Origin: Vandiemenella viatica
Lineage: Eukaryota > Arthropoda > Insecta > Orthoptera > Morabidae
Reading direction: 5' to 3'
NCBI GenBank assembly: GCA_031002005.1
Contig: JARYHS010009186.1
Coordinates: 105,312,829 to 105,376,828 of the forward strand
DNA length: 64,000 nt
The translations under genes were made by a program, and so were the position numbers. Position 1 is the first letter of the stretch; the number at the start of each line of letters is the position of its first letter. The notes beneath the pieces are model-generated. The model made no database searches. It was not told where the DNA came from and saw nothing but the letters and a program-made list of their open reading frames with translations. This document shows, piece by piece, positions 24,331-34,726 of this stretch.

Positions 24331-26214
24331 GAACTGGCCGCCCTACCTCCGATACTAGGCTACATATACCTCCTTCGGGAGGATCCAACCAACCTTCGGT
24401 TTCAATACCAATCTTAGCTTTTCATAGCCAATGAGTGTAGAAGTATTATGTCCATCCAGTATTAATAAACGAAGTCTGTAAATTACCGTTGAGTGTGGTA
24501 TCTCGATTACAGTTCATAACAGCTTTTTCCGTCACATAAAATCTTCTACTTTTTTTAAACATACATTATTGACTTTCAGAATACAAATAACTGTTTCTGA
24601 AACAACACCACGGTGTTCCTTGATTTCAAAATGTCAGCTTATATCCTTTCGCGATGAAGTGTGAGAGACTTCTGTGTACTGCACACGTTTAATTACGGTT
24701 TAACAATTTATTTACCATTCCCTCATACAGCCAAAAAATCGGAGTTTCTAAAGAATACATATACGAATAGTTATATTTAAATATTTCTCCAGACCGAAAA
24801 AAAACTAACAGATTCATTTTAATGTAATTCTCGCCTATTTTAAACTGGATGGTGTCATAAAAAGACAACTTTCAACGACATTCTCTGCAGTCTTCATCAG
24901 ATTCATTGCACGCCGATAAATTCTCCGTCTCGTTTCAAGACATTGCTAATTTTTCTGCGTTACTAGTCCTGTAGCAGTAGAAATGCATGGAAGATACGCA
25001 GGTAATATGAGCATCATAATATTTCGATCTAGAAGTATAATACTGTAGTAAAACAAATTAATCCCGTAGAGGGAAGCTTTGTGACGATCTCCTAACTAGC
25101 AATAGTAAGATTTCGTTGTAGCTCTGAGAAGTTCAAAACATGTTCTGGCTCTGAAACATTTATGTTTAATCTGCTTTCCCAAAATCACTCCGGGGCAATT
25201 ACGAAATGGTACCGCAAAAATTATCTTTCAGTTCCTTGCCAATAATTTCCAGTCATTAATTTCCATGTTATTAAAGCTCCTGCTCCCTCGACGTTAAAAA
25301 AATGCAATTTAATCTTCACTATAGTTGCTTAATTTATTGTTTAGCACAAATATACATGAAACAATGACATAGCATGGGAAGAAATTCATTTTCAGTTCTT
25401 CGGTGTAGAAAACCATACCTCTATAAAAGTTTTAGTATTTCTTCTAAAAGTTTCTCAGCTACGAAACCTTCATTGTGGCATTTCTTATAAAAAATTTCAC
25501 CTAATTACGTTATAAAGTTTAACAAAGAAAACTTTGTAGAAGTTTGAGTTTGCTGTTACCTGTTGAATAAAACTACACCACTCAATGCTGATTCAAATTT
25601 ACTTTTCTCCAGTACTATGCTTCTTAGAATTTCCGTTTATCACATTTTTCTGCTGTTATAGCTTTTAAGTTGATCATTTTCAATACTTCTCGCTTTCCTT
25701 AAAAATAAAATAAAAATAATAAAAAGCTAGGCTTTTCTTCTTATTTACTTCCTTGACTGTAAGGTACTGTACGTCTGGTGATGGTAATTGACACACGGAA
25801 AGGCTTCCAGTACACCGGTGCTATTGTTCAACCTCCCATACAATGCACGAACCGAAAGTATTTCGTTGAGATTTGAGTTAGGTTTCGTTGTAATTCAAAC
25901 ACCATTAAAATTCCACCTAGCTAAAATGGGACACTTCGACATCCATTAATTTTACACGTCCATGTACACCATCTTCATAGAGGTTTTTAGAAATTTCTTT
26001 ATATGTTAGCGATTTCTGGAATATCAAAACACATTGCTTTTCAAAAATATTTTCCGATGTGTAGTAACAGAGCACAAGTAGCCATAGTGTTAACACACAT
26101 ATGGACAGCACACTGTTTAACCCGGAATTACCTCTCCTACGAAAGTAAAAAACAGTAGCTTTATACTTTAAAATATCTCAGTGGAAAAAAGTAGTTGACT
26201 CAATGTCAAGAGGT
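24331..26214. other. No recognised gene
   Basis: AT-rich DNA without protein similarity that I can see. A short piece at 25175-25210 resembles the SINE-A central block but is too degraded to call. Confidence 0.4.
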
Positions 26215-26575
26215 TACACGGGAATCAGTAGACAATATGGACAACCTGGATCATCTTTATTTCCAGCTGGTGGAGGCCATTAGGTTACAGATACTCATCC
26301 GTACCTTGGTATCATTTTAAACAGATGACTGAGTAGACGACGTACAGCAACTGAATTCCCACCACAATCCTCCAGTATCGGACCAATTTATTTCTTCCTT
26401 TGTGGCATGATTATAAAAGTTATGGGAGGGAAATCATCAACTGCTGAAGAGCTGATTATTTACTCTGAGTACGCGGTCAAGAATCACATTCAGCTGTATT
26501 TGTGTATGAGTTAGTGTATTGCAGATAAACTTCAACGGTGTCTTAATGAAGAAGGGTAACATTTTCAACGTAAAA
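26215..26575 (+). pseudogene. mariner-like transposase C-terminal remnant
   Basis: The frame reads SRRRTATEFPPQSSSIGPIY, then FFLCG and, further on, STAEELI and LNEEG. This follows the mariner/DDE_3 pattern 'GRRG..EWPPRSPDLTP.DFFLWG.....K..T.EEL...I......C...G..F'. The third acidic position within 'SPDLTP' is lost (Gly where Asp is expected), and stops interrupt the frame. No terminal repeats were found. Confidence 0.55.
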
Positions 26576-27727
26576 AGAAGTGAAATTTATTATCAATAGG
26601 AAAATTAAATGTGGTCTTGACCATTTTAGTAAGTAGCAAAGAAGTGTAAAAATACTTTTGCGCTGTCGCTTGTTCTAACAGATGTAAGCAACACTATAGT
26701 TAAATCCACTTTTGCATTAAAATTATTGTAGCCTACTCCAGAATAGAACTACTATTATCGATTCACGTTAATAATGAAAATAAGGTACTCCTTCACACAA
26801 ACGAATAGCCCAAGGAACGCTCCAACTGGTTTATTGGCACATTCTTCTGGAAACCTTCTTTCTTACAACTTTATTTAGTTATATATAATTATTACGATTG
26901 ATTGTATTTTTTCATATTCAATTTACATAGTTTTATATTTATATTCTACTACCAGCAACAAAGATATACAGATGCCGGGAGTAATATAAAAATTTAAACA
27001 AATGTAAATTAAAAATGAAAAACAGCTGAAGATGCTTACGTGAAAGAAGTGACACACATTTGGTAAAAAACAAATAATAGAAGGAATAATTCAGTTATAT
27101 TACCGAAAAATTTACTTTTCTGTCCATGTTACGTGTATCTTTTCACCGTCCCTAGGCATACCACAATGTTCGATAGAGCCTTCTTAGTTAGCATGAAATA
27201 TTTAATTCAATTTCTTAATATTAAATACCTTTCGTAGAAAGTTTATGCTGAATCCACAAGAGTTAGATATATTTCATGACAGCTAAAGTCTGAGTAACGA
27301 AAGAGAAATTTAATTTACAAAGTGTACTTCCTGTGAAATGAATGCATGACGTTCAGTGAAAAATATTGATAAGATTGTGGAATTATAAAATATTTTGCAC
27401 TTATATTGGGAGCCTCTCTTTGTAGCAGTGTTACTCATGTATTATTACCCTTACTCAAACATTTGGTTACAGTATCCACTAGCTGGTGCTATGTTTCTTA
27501 GTCTTTTGTATTCCGAATATCGAATCTCCAAGGCAAGCGAATTTGTCTATCCAATATTTTGCGGAATGTCTCTGTGACCTTTTGCCATTAACTTCTTCTT
27601 AGACCATCAGATTTTCTGGGTTATCATCATGTGACCAAAACCAATTTTTTCCACTCCACAATGTTACATAAACGATTTTTTATCCCTACTTTTAGATGAC
27701 GGATGATTTCTTAACCTGGCTGACCAT
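26576..27727. other. No recognised gene
   Basis: AT-rich. A 60-codon frame at 27395-27577 is hydrophobic but has no family match. Confidence 0.35.
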
Positions 27728-27735
27728 TGTATACC

Positions 27736-27974
27736 CAGGGCCGGCGTTAGGATTCTCAGGCCCCGGGTAAGCGATCTTAGGCCCCCTATCCCCGCCCCAA
27801 GATATTTTTACTTTACACTTTGGTTTTTTAGATTCAGAACTTTTTAATACAAAAATGTTCAAAATTATAAGTGCAGATTTTAAAATTTGTGTTTGGTTTC
27901 TATTTATTTAGGCACTCAGGCCGGCGGGCCCCGGGTACTTTTGCCCCGCTTAACCCCCCCTAACGCCGGCCCTG
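27736..27974. mobile_element. hAT MITE with perfect 8-bp target duplication
   Basis: A 239-bp element begins CAGGGCCGGCGTTAGG and ends with the exact inverted copy. It is flanked by 'tgtatacc' on both sides (27728-27735 and 27975-27982). The ends are very GC-rich (GGGCCCCGGG palindromes) and the middle is AT-rich. There is no coding capacity. The CAGGG ends and 8-bp duplication place it in hAT. Confidence 0.88.
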
Positions 27975-28344
27975 TGTATACCTAACACCAAACACCAACA
28001 ATATATTTCCAACGCATTAATGCCTTCATTGTCAATGTTTTACTAGATCTAAAAGACAAGTGCGTGAACTAATCCCTTATTCGCATTGACGGTTATAGCT
28101 CAGTCTTCCTTACCTCACCACTACACGTCTCTGAACAATGTACATCACAATTTCATTTTGGCATTCACTTGTGCGATTCACTACAGAACTCCCATAAGTT
28201 GACAGCTGAACTCTTCTCTTCTATTAGTTATCAACATTTTTGTCATTTCCCAATTTAATTTCATACAATTGCGATGCAGTGCACACACCAGTTGGAATTT
28301 CCACACATGCAAATTTTTTCCATTTCTAGTACCCACTTAGTTCT

Positions 28345-28450
28345 GCTCTCTACGAATTTTAATTTTAAATTTTTTCAGTATTTTTGGTAAATTAATCTTC
28401 ACTTCACTGGGTAATTTATTTCAATCCCCGATCCCCTTATCGAAGAAAGA
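28345..28450 (-). pseudogene. LINE reverse transcriptase C-terminal remnant
   Basis: The minus strand reads DKGIGD*NKLPSEVK then LPKILKKFKIKIRREQN. This is the 'IRDWNKLPSEVK...LK.FK..L' ending with the Trp codon turned into TGA. It shares sequence with 10385-10480. Confidence 0.6.
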
Positions 28451-28690
28451 AAATTTTTCCACACCCTTATGCCTGAAATCGTGTGCTATTTTCCTTCCAT
28501 GCACCACTCTTAATTCCTCTACGTCTCACCACCAACTTAACTGCTTAGCAAGACTGCGACTTTCATGCGATATAGTTTGCAAATAGCTTGACTAAATATG
28601 ATAAAACGATTATAAAATCCAAGCAGCAACATAACGCACTGAGTCGTGCTCAAAATACAGCAGAAAATATCCTCAACAGATCCATTAGAC

Positions 28691-28885
28691 CAGTGTTTTC
28701 CAACCTGTCCTAAGAGGTCTGCGGGCAAAATAAAATTAATAATTTCGAAAACATAAATGAACTGTGACAACAATGTGTGAGATGCGAGTCAAGCTATCAG
28801 ATGACAGTTCTAGAATAACCAATTTCCAATAATTATTATTATTACTATAGGGGGTCCGACGTTGTGAAAGGGTTGGAAAAGGCTG
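28691..28885. mobile_element. Small hAT-like element (MITE)
   Basis: 195 bp with imperfect inverted ends, CAGTGTTTTCCAACC on the left and CAGCCTTTTCCAACC on the right (reverse complement). The left end continues into the 'GGTCTGCGGGC' type sequence common in hAT elements. Flanks 'cattagac' (28683-28690) and 'cattagaa' (28886-28893) match at 7 of 8 positions. No coding sequence. Confidence 0.75.
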
Positions 28886-29005
28886 CATTAGAATCGTTTA
28901 CAAAATGTATACAATTAAATGGATCGCCAAAAATACATTATTTCTCGCAGTCTTGTAAATATTCACTCAACTACATAATTTGTGGCTGAAATCAGTGTAA
29001 TTGCA

Positions 29006-31318
29006 CACCTGAAGAACCAACGCATCATCCTGCAAATGGAAACCGGCCTGATGTTCTTGATATTGTTATAACAAAGGGAATCACAGGTTTTGTTTCGGCA
29101 ACAACCCTTAACAGACTATCTTCGGACCACTCTCCTGTGCTACTTGAGGTCGACGTTGGGGAGTGGCAGCCAAACAATCACCCAATTCCTGATTACAAGC
29201 GGACCGACTGGGACCGGTTTAGGGAAGTCGTAGCGACTAAACTGGAAAGCGGTACAGTGGAAGGAAATGTTGAGGAGGCTCTGAGATTCTTCACCAACAC
29301 CGTAAATGAAGCTACAAAAGTCGCCACACCACTGGTTCATACACGCATAGAACGTTCCTGCCAGCTTCCACCGCACCTCATTGCGCAGATCAGAAACAAA
29401 AATCGGATCGCCAAGGAGTGGAAACTAACGAGGAACCGTGCCACTCGCCGCCTCCTCAATCAACTGCAGCGAGAGCTGAAGGCAGCGTTGGTAGAACACA
29501 GAAATCGTGAGTGGTCCGCACGTGTTGCAATGCTGCGACCAAACGATGGCAGCATGTGGAACGAAACTAGGCGACTCACCCGCCGGAGGAAGCCGAAACC
29601 ACCACTCCACGGCGAACGTGGTCTTGTATTTCTACCGGAAGACAAGGCTAACGCGCTCGCTGACAGTTTTGAGAAAAATTTCCAGCCCGTCGATGACGAC
29701 GTTGACGACCGCCACATTGTAGCAGTACGTCGCCGACTGCGACGGTACATGTCAGCCAATGATAACCATGACATCATTGCGATTGAGCCGCAGGAGGTAG
29801 CTAGCTACATCGCCGGGTTGTATCCGCGAAAGGCACCTGGGCATGACCAAGTGGACAATCGAGCACTCAGAAATCTACCACCAGAAGCCATCAACTACTT
29901 GACGCGGCTCTTCAATACCATCCTGCGACATCAGACTTTCCCGAGAGCATGGAAGCATGCCATCGTGGTCGATATTCATAAGGCTGGGAAAGATCCAATC
30001 TTTCCCCAGCATTACCGGCCAATCAGCCTGCTACCCGCGCTCAGCAAAGTTTTCGAGCGAATTCTGCTGAAGCGTATTGACACCTACATCCAGGCTGCAG
30101 GCGTCATACCCGATCATCAATTTGGGTTCCGTAGAGGGCACTCCACAACGCAGCAGTTGATGCGTGTTATAGAGGCAGCCACAAGGGCCTTCAACGAGAG
30201 AAGCTATTGTGGTTTGGTGTTGCTCGATGTCGCCCGTGCATTCGACTCAGTGTGGCATACGGGTCTGCTCTGCAAGTTGTACGAATGGGGCTTGCCTGGA
30301 CCCTACGTAAAATTGATCCGCAGCTATCTGTCAAGGCGCACATTCTGCGTCAGGGTTGGTGATGCCATGTCAACACGACGGCGCATTCGTGCAGGTGTAC
30401 CACAGGGTTCAGTGCTGGGACCAGTTCTTTATAACCTGTACACAGCCGACATTCCAGCACCTGTGAATGTGAAAACAGCCACGTACGCCGACGATACGGC
30501 ATTCTTTACATCCAGCCGTAGCAGAGCCATCGCGACGAGACGATTGCAGGAAGCTCTTCAGCAGACGATAGCCTGGGCCAGAAGGTGGCGGATAAGTATA
30601 AACCCTGTCAAAACGCAAGCGATTATGCTGACGCGACGCCTAGGACGCCATAGTGAGCAACTACCTCACCCGCAACTTCAGCTCAGAGGTAAAACCATTC
30701 CCTGGGCACCAACTGCTCGTTACCTTGGTGTAACACTTGACTGTAAGCTGACATGGCGAGCTCACATCAAGGACATCAGGCAAAGGGTAAGTGCTCGGCT
30801 CCATTCTCTTTACCCTATACTTAACCGGGAAAGTTCGTTGGTACCTCACCTAGGAGTTGCCATTTATTGCTCCTTGATTAGGCCGGTAATTGAATATGCT
30901 TGCCCCGTCTGGGGGTACGCTGCTAATTGCCACCTGAGAAAGTTGCAGGTGCTGCAAAACAGAACACTGAAGCGGGCACTACATCTGCCCAACCGTTTCC
31001 CCACCGTCGCAGTCCATGAGGCGTCGGGAACAGAGAAGCTCATTGACAGGTTCCGGCAACATGCCTATAAATTCTACAGAGCAGCACATCACTCTGTCAA
31101 TCCACTGGTCAGTTGTCTCGGCGAATATGAAACTGCCGCTGACAAACATAGCAGGCCATTGGTGCTGACGGAGCGCTAAGGACCAACTAATAATACGCCA
31201 CCAAGACGACCAATCAGAAGTGAAGAGAAGACCACTCAAGAGAAGACTGAGGGAGGAAATGTCTCAGGACAACAACCCCAACCGACCAGCTTTAATGCTG
31301 AGACTGGCGAAGATGATG
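29006..31318 (+). mobile_element. 5'-truncated Jockey-clade LINE without poly(A)
   Basis: The insertion is bounded by an exact 12-bp direct repeat 'agtgtaattgca' at 28994-29005 and 31319-31330, which fixes both ends. It starts within the endonuclease C-terminus and ends in a ~140-bp 3' UTR finishing '...GGCGAAGATGATG', with no poly(A) or tandem tail. The intact frame and exact target duplication suggest a young insertion. Confidence 0.9.
29008..31179 (+). CDS. Jockey-like ORF2, endonuclease end plus complete RT
   Basis: An uninterrupted frame of about 723 codons runs from the truncation point to TAA at 31179. At the 5' edge PDVLDIVITKG and SSDHSPVLLEVD are the last part of the apurinic-like endonuclease. 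The RT follows with all core blocks: HYRPISLLPALSKVFERIL, FGFRRGHSTTQQL, motif A LLDVARAFDSVWH, motif B AGVPQGSVLGPVLY and the catalytic YADDTAFF (about 30484). It ends with the thumb (ARYLGVTLDCKLTWRAHI) and a C-terminal domain (LIRPVIEYACPVWGYAA, LQNRTLKRALHLP). The two YADD Asp residues and the motif A Asp are present. No ATG precedes the first codon, because the true start lies in the missing 5' part, so it is not an expressed full protein. Confidence 0.9.
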   Translation, partial: PEEPTHHPANGNRPDVLDIVITKGITGFVSATTLNRLSSDHSPVLLEVDVGEWQPNNHPIPDYKRTDWDRFREVVATKLESGTVEGNVEEALRFFTNTVNEATKVATPLVHTRIERSCQLPPHLIAQIRNKNRIAKEWKLTRNRATRRLLNQLQRELKAALVEHRNREWSARVAMLRPNDGSMWNETRRLTRRRKPKPPLHGERGLVFLPEDKANALADSFEKNFQPVDDDVDDRHIVAVRRRLRRYMSANDNHDIIAIEPQEVASYIAGLYPRKAPGHDQVDNRALRNLPPEAINYLTRLFNTILRHQTFPRAWKHAIVVDIHKAGKDPIFPQHYRPISLLPALSKVFERILLKRIDTYIQAAGVIPDHQFGFRRGHSTTQQLMRVIEAATRAFNERSYCGLVLLDVARAFDSVWHTGLLCKLYEWGLPGPYVKLIRSYLSRRTFCVRVGDAMSTRRRIRAGVPQGSVLGPVLYNLYTADIPAPVNVKTATYADDTAFFTSSRSRAIATRRLQEALQQTIAWARRWRISINPVKTQAIMLTRRLGRHSEQLPHPQLQLRGKTIPWAPTARYLGVTLDCKLTWRAHIKDIRQRVSARLHSLYPILNRESSLVPHLGVAIYCSLIRPVIEYACPVWGYAANCHLRKLQVLQNRTLKRALHLPNRFPTVAVHEASGTEKLIDRFRQHAYKFYRAAHHSVNPLVSCLGEYETAADKHSRPLVLTER

Positions 31319-31330
31319 AGTGTAATTGCA

Positions 31331-31689
31331 ATATTCATATTACATGGTAGCTACACAGAGTCGTCGATGTAAATTAATGTAATCTTACATGTTTTTGATC
31401 TCTTATAAATTGGTGGCATATGAGGCGTTAGTAATGTAGATTACACGTATAACCATAATAACATCTAGTTACAAGACTCCTAAACAGATTTTAATATCTG
31501 ACGGAATATAATAATTATAGAGAATGAAAGATTAAAAAATTAATTATAAAAGCAGTGCGGATTTATCCGCTGAACTACGGATTTTTATAAAAAGTTAGGA
31601 ATTTCAGATTTTGTTAAAATACCTACGGATTTTTCCTACTTTTTACTATTTGTTGATTTTTCCTTAAGTTAGTGTTTTGTTAAACTTTA
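31331..31689. other. AT-rich, possibly end of a hAT-related element
   Basis: No gene. Near 31550 the segment 'CAGTGCGGATTTATCCGC' and repeated 'CTACGGATTTTT' blocks resemble transposon subterminal sequence. 'CTACGGA' recurs inverted near 32575-32605. Matching ends or a target duplication could not be settled. Confidence 0.35.
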
Positions 31690-31870
31690 ATCGTATAGTG
31701 TTAATGCATTACAGAATTGTTAATAATTGTGAATCGTTTCCTTGCAACCACTCGTGTGAACCAACGATTGAAACAAAGCTCATATTTTGTTTGATTATAA
31801 ATCTTAAAAGACCGTAATACAGATTACAGAACTATCGGCGCACTCTTTATGCACGGTGACACGCTCATTG
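31690..31870 (-). repeat. Inverted copy of the 7542-8650 element interior
   Basis: On the minus strand this matches 7985-8160: 'TGCGCCGATAGTTCT', 'GGTCTTTTAAG', 'GAGCTTTGTTTC', 'TCAATCGTTGGTT' and 'GGTTGCAAGGAAACGATTC', in the same order. It marks a second, more diverged member of the same transposon family. Confidence 0.65.
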
Positions 31871-31945
31871 GCACGGCTTACAAAGCAGTGCCTTCCGAGA
31901 AGGTTTATGGTAAATGAAATGTTAACAAAGAAAATGTATGATCCT

Positions 31946-31952
<7 letters not shown>

Positions 31953-31998
<46 letters not shown>
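31953..31998 (+). repeat. 46-bp poly(A) tract followed by (CA)n
   Basis: A pure A run preceded by eight T and followed by CACACACACA. It may be the tail of a retroposed sequence, but I see no body for it. Confidence 0.8.
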
Positions 31999-32001
<3 letters not shown>

Positions 32002-32064
32002 ACACACACATACGTGTTTTGAGATATTTCTTACTTTAAATGTAGAATATTATTTTGAATTTCG

Positions 32065-32458
32065 GGCTTACGCTAGCGACAGGCAAATTAGAAAACTCCA
32101 AATTATCCAAAATAGAGCCTTAAAGAGAGCCTTACATCTCCCGTGTCGGTTCCCCACGGATGCACTCCATGAGGCCGCCGGCATACCCAAATTGAAAGAA
32201 AGATTCCGCCAGCTGGCTGAAAAATTTTACAACAGCATTAGGCAATGCAACAATCCTGCGGTCAACTCGCTTGGAAGCTACGAAAACGGCTTTGATAGGC
32301 ATAGAAGACCGCTCAGCTTACTAACAAACTGACACCCAACAAGCAGACATATCGATAGCTAACAGAATTGCAACACCTTCGTGATGTGGGAGGCAATGTC
32401 TACGGACAAATACTCCACCCTCCACCTGCCTAAAACTTAAGGCAGTAAAGGTGCCATG
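32065..32458 (+). mobile_element. Short Jockey-like LINE 3' fragment with target duplication
   Basis: Bounded by a 9-bp direct repeat 'tgaatttcg' at 32056-32064 and 32459-32467. The frame runs from the 5' break to TGA at 32330-32332 and encodes the last ~88 residues of a Jockey ORF2: YASDRQIRKLQIIQNRALKR, HLPCRFPTDALHEAAG, NSLGSYENGFDRHRRPLSLL. It aligns with the C-terminus of the 29006-31318 copy but has a different 3' UTR, so it is a related family. It also lacks poly(A). Confidence 0.82.
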
Positions 32459-32467
32459 TGAATTTCG

Positions 32468-33063
32468 AATTTTAAAGACCTGGAAATAAAAAGTATTCTT
32501 AATTTTGATTCTCTCTTCAATAATTATTGCTTCAGTCTTTCAGTTAGCGATTCTCCAGATTTTTGTACCCAATCTACGGAAAGTTTAGCGGCCATCTACG
32601 GATATTCAAAGCCAAGTGGCTGTCAGCAGTATTAAAGTAATATGTAAATAGCTGAAATAAAAGGAAGAAACAAAATAGGATTTCTTCTCATGGACCGATT
32701 CGAATGGATCTACAAAAGAACAATAAAATATTTTTTGATGATTTCTATTAAATAAACACAAAGTCATTGGATTACTGCAAATAAAGCAAAACGTAACGAA
32801 ACAAGAAGTCTTTTTCAGAGCCACATTCAAAACGCATTTTCGATTTTTATTTTTTCTACTGTTATTAGATTCGATAATTGACTCCGATGCTACTCTGGTT
32901 TCTGAGTGACAACAATATCCCCCATCTGATTTTACCTTCACCTCTCGCAAAGATTACCTTGCTTGTGGAAAATAACAATGGTTCATATTCCACACCACAA
33001 AAACAAGTCAATAAAATAACTTTCGAGAGCTAATGTGCAAGAATAATTCAAACGTGTTTTTTT
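32468..33063. other. No recognised gene
   Basis: AT-rich. The first part (to about 32640) holds 'TCTACGGA' motifs related to 31550-31640. A 114-codon minus frame at 32606-32950 has no recognised similarity. Confidence 0.35.
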
Positions 33064-33400
33064 TTTAAATATTTTATTGACACTTGGCCTGTTGGCCATA
33101 CAGTCAAGATACATTATACTTAGTGCTCTATCTTTATATATACACATACATGGGCCCACATTTACATATACCCATTACACATACATACAAGTCACTGTTC
33201 ATATTACAGGATCACGTCATAGTTATCGAATTATATATAACAGAAATAGTAATTTATATTCATTAAGAACATAAACATTAAGGACATAAAATTATAAGAG
33301 GAGTTAAACGGCACTTAAAAAGTTAAAACGTTACACAAGCATTAAATCACACATTTCACAGTAAAATTTTGATGTTAATCCAATGGTTTTTAATTTGTGC
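33064..33400 (-). repeat. LINE 3'-UTR-like segment with poly(A)
   Basis: The minus strand ends '...TTGACTGTATGGCCAACAGG', then AATAAAA and an A run. The layout resembles the 3' end of the I-like LINE at 15130-16446 ('GGCTGTATGGTCGTTAGACC'). No coding sequence was identified upstream, so this is probably only a 3' UTR. Confidence 0.4.
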
Positions 33401-34726
33401 AATACGTAATGTTTATCTGAATAAGCCAGAGAGAGACAAACTGGAGCTATCTGCCCGCACAATGAACTAAAACAATGCGCAGTGTTTATCACTTCAAATA
33501 CAGTAGAGAAGACGGAAAGATCAGATTCAGCTCTAATTGTGAACAATAATAACAGCGACAAACAACTTCAATTATAAACGGCGCCAGAATATCTTGACAT
33601 TTTTTTTAAGACAGCTTTTAATTAGGGACAGGAAGAGATAAGATCAGCAATTACGAGGCAGCGTAAGAACCAGTCATTACAAAGAAAACTTTTTGTGTGC
33701 AAAATGAGTGCACAACTGAAGATGCAAGCTGGTGCAAAAAACAGTCTGCTGCCCCAGTTCTGCTGAATAAACTTTTTAGAAGAAGAACAATACCTGTGGA
33801 TAGTAAATACTGATTAAAATGTCTACATCAGTCAAAATAGCAGAGGCAAAAAAAGCACAGCTTTAGTAAGGAGACTAATGCGTTAGGAAGTTGGTAATTA
33901 TCTGTGGTAAATCTCTGTTCAATTATTCCTCTTTCCAACGTTTGGAGAATTGCGGCGTTGAGTAATTGCGCTGTTGTAATTGTCAGGTCTTGTGGTACAC
34001 CGTGTTAATACTTCGCGATTTAACTTTTTCTTGGTGCCATAAAATACAATATATTTGCATTTATTTTAGTTTTTTCTGCTAACTTCAAATAACAGAAATT
34101 TCATTATATTTCAGAGCGCCTAGAAGCAGGTATATGATTTTGAAGATTCTAGGTTAGAAGAACCCGATTTCGGCCGTACATGATTTACAGCAATAACTTT
34201 TTTAAAAAGTAAGGTCTTTGGTCTTTGCGACAATTTAGCCAGCTCCAATTTGTTTTTGTACTTTTCTGCTGCAATCTCTCTCAGTTTCGAGCAAGAAAAT
34301 GTTCAAAATATTCTCCTTCTCCGTGTATGTTATATGTTCTAAAAGTGTAATTTAAAATCAGTTGAATGTATTATATGAAGTTACTGGCTGTATTCGCATA
34401 TGGCTAAAGCCATAAATAAATAATTAAAAAAAACGAAATTTGAAGAGATTCTGTATCTATAGAATTGATTCAAAAGTACGAAGAGGGTAACACAAAAACC
34501 ATTAGCGTCGACCTACTACTGTAACCCATCCTCAATTAGACCTGACACTTTCAAAGGTCATCGGTTCGGTCCTGGTTTCTTCTTCTGCTATGCTGTTTTG
34601 CTTCTGTTTACAGCTTTCCTGAATGAGACCAGTATACACATCTTTAAATTTGAATTTAATCGTGCTTGTCAGGGAAATGATAACAAGTGTATATCTTCTG
34701 ATGTGTCTAGTTGTCTTATATGTTAA
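33401..34726. other. No recognised gene
   Basis: AT-rich, with small random open frames only. Confidence 0.35.

Noticed and set aside
25150..25260. Another SINE-A copy
   Set aside because: Only a short 'CCAAAATCACTCCGGGG' block matches. Head and tail cannot be found.
31550..32640. A complete second hAT element
   Set aside because: Related interior sequence exists, but matching ends and an 8-bp duplication could not be found, so only 31690-31870 is annotated.
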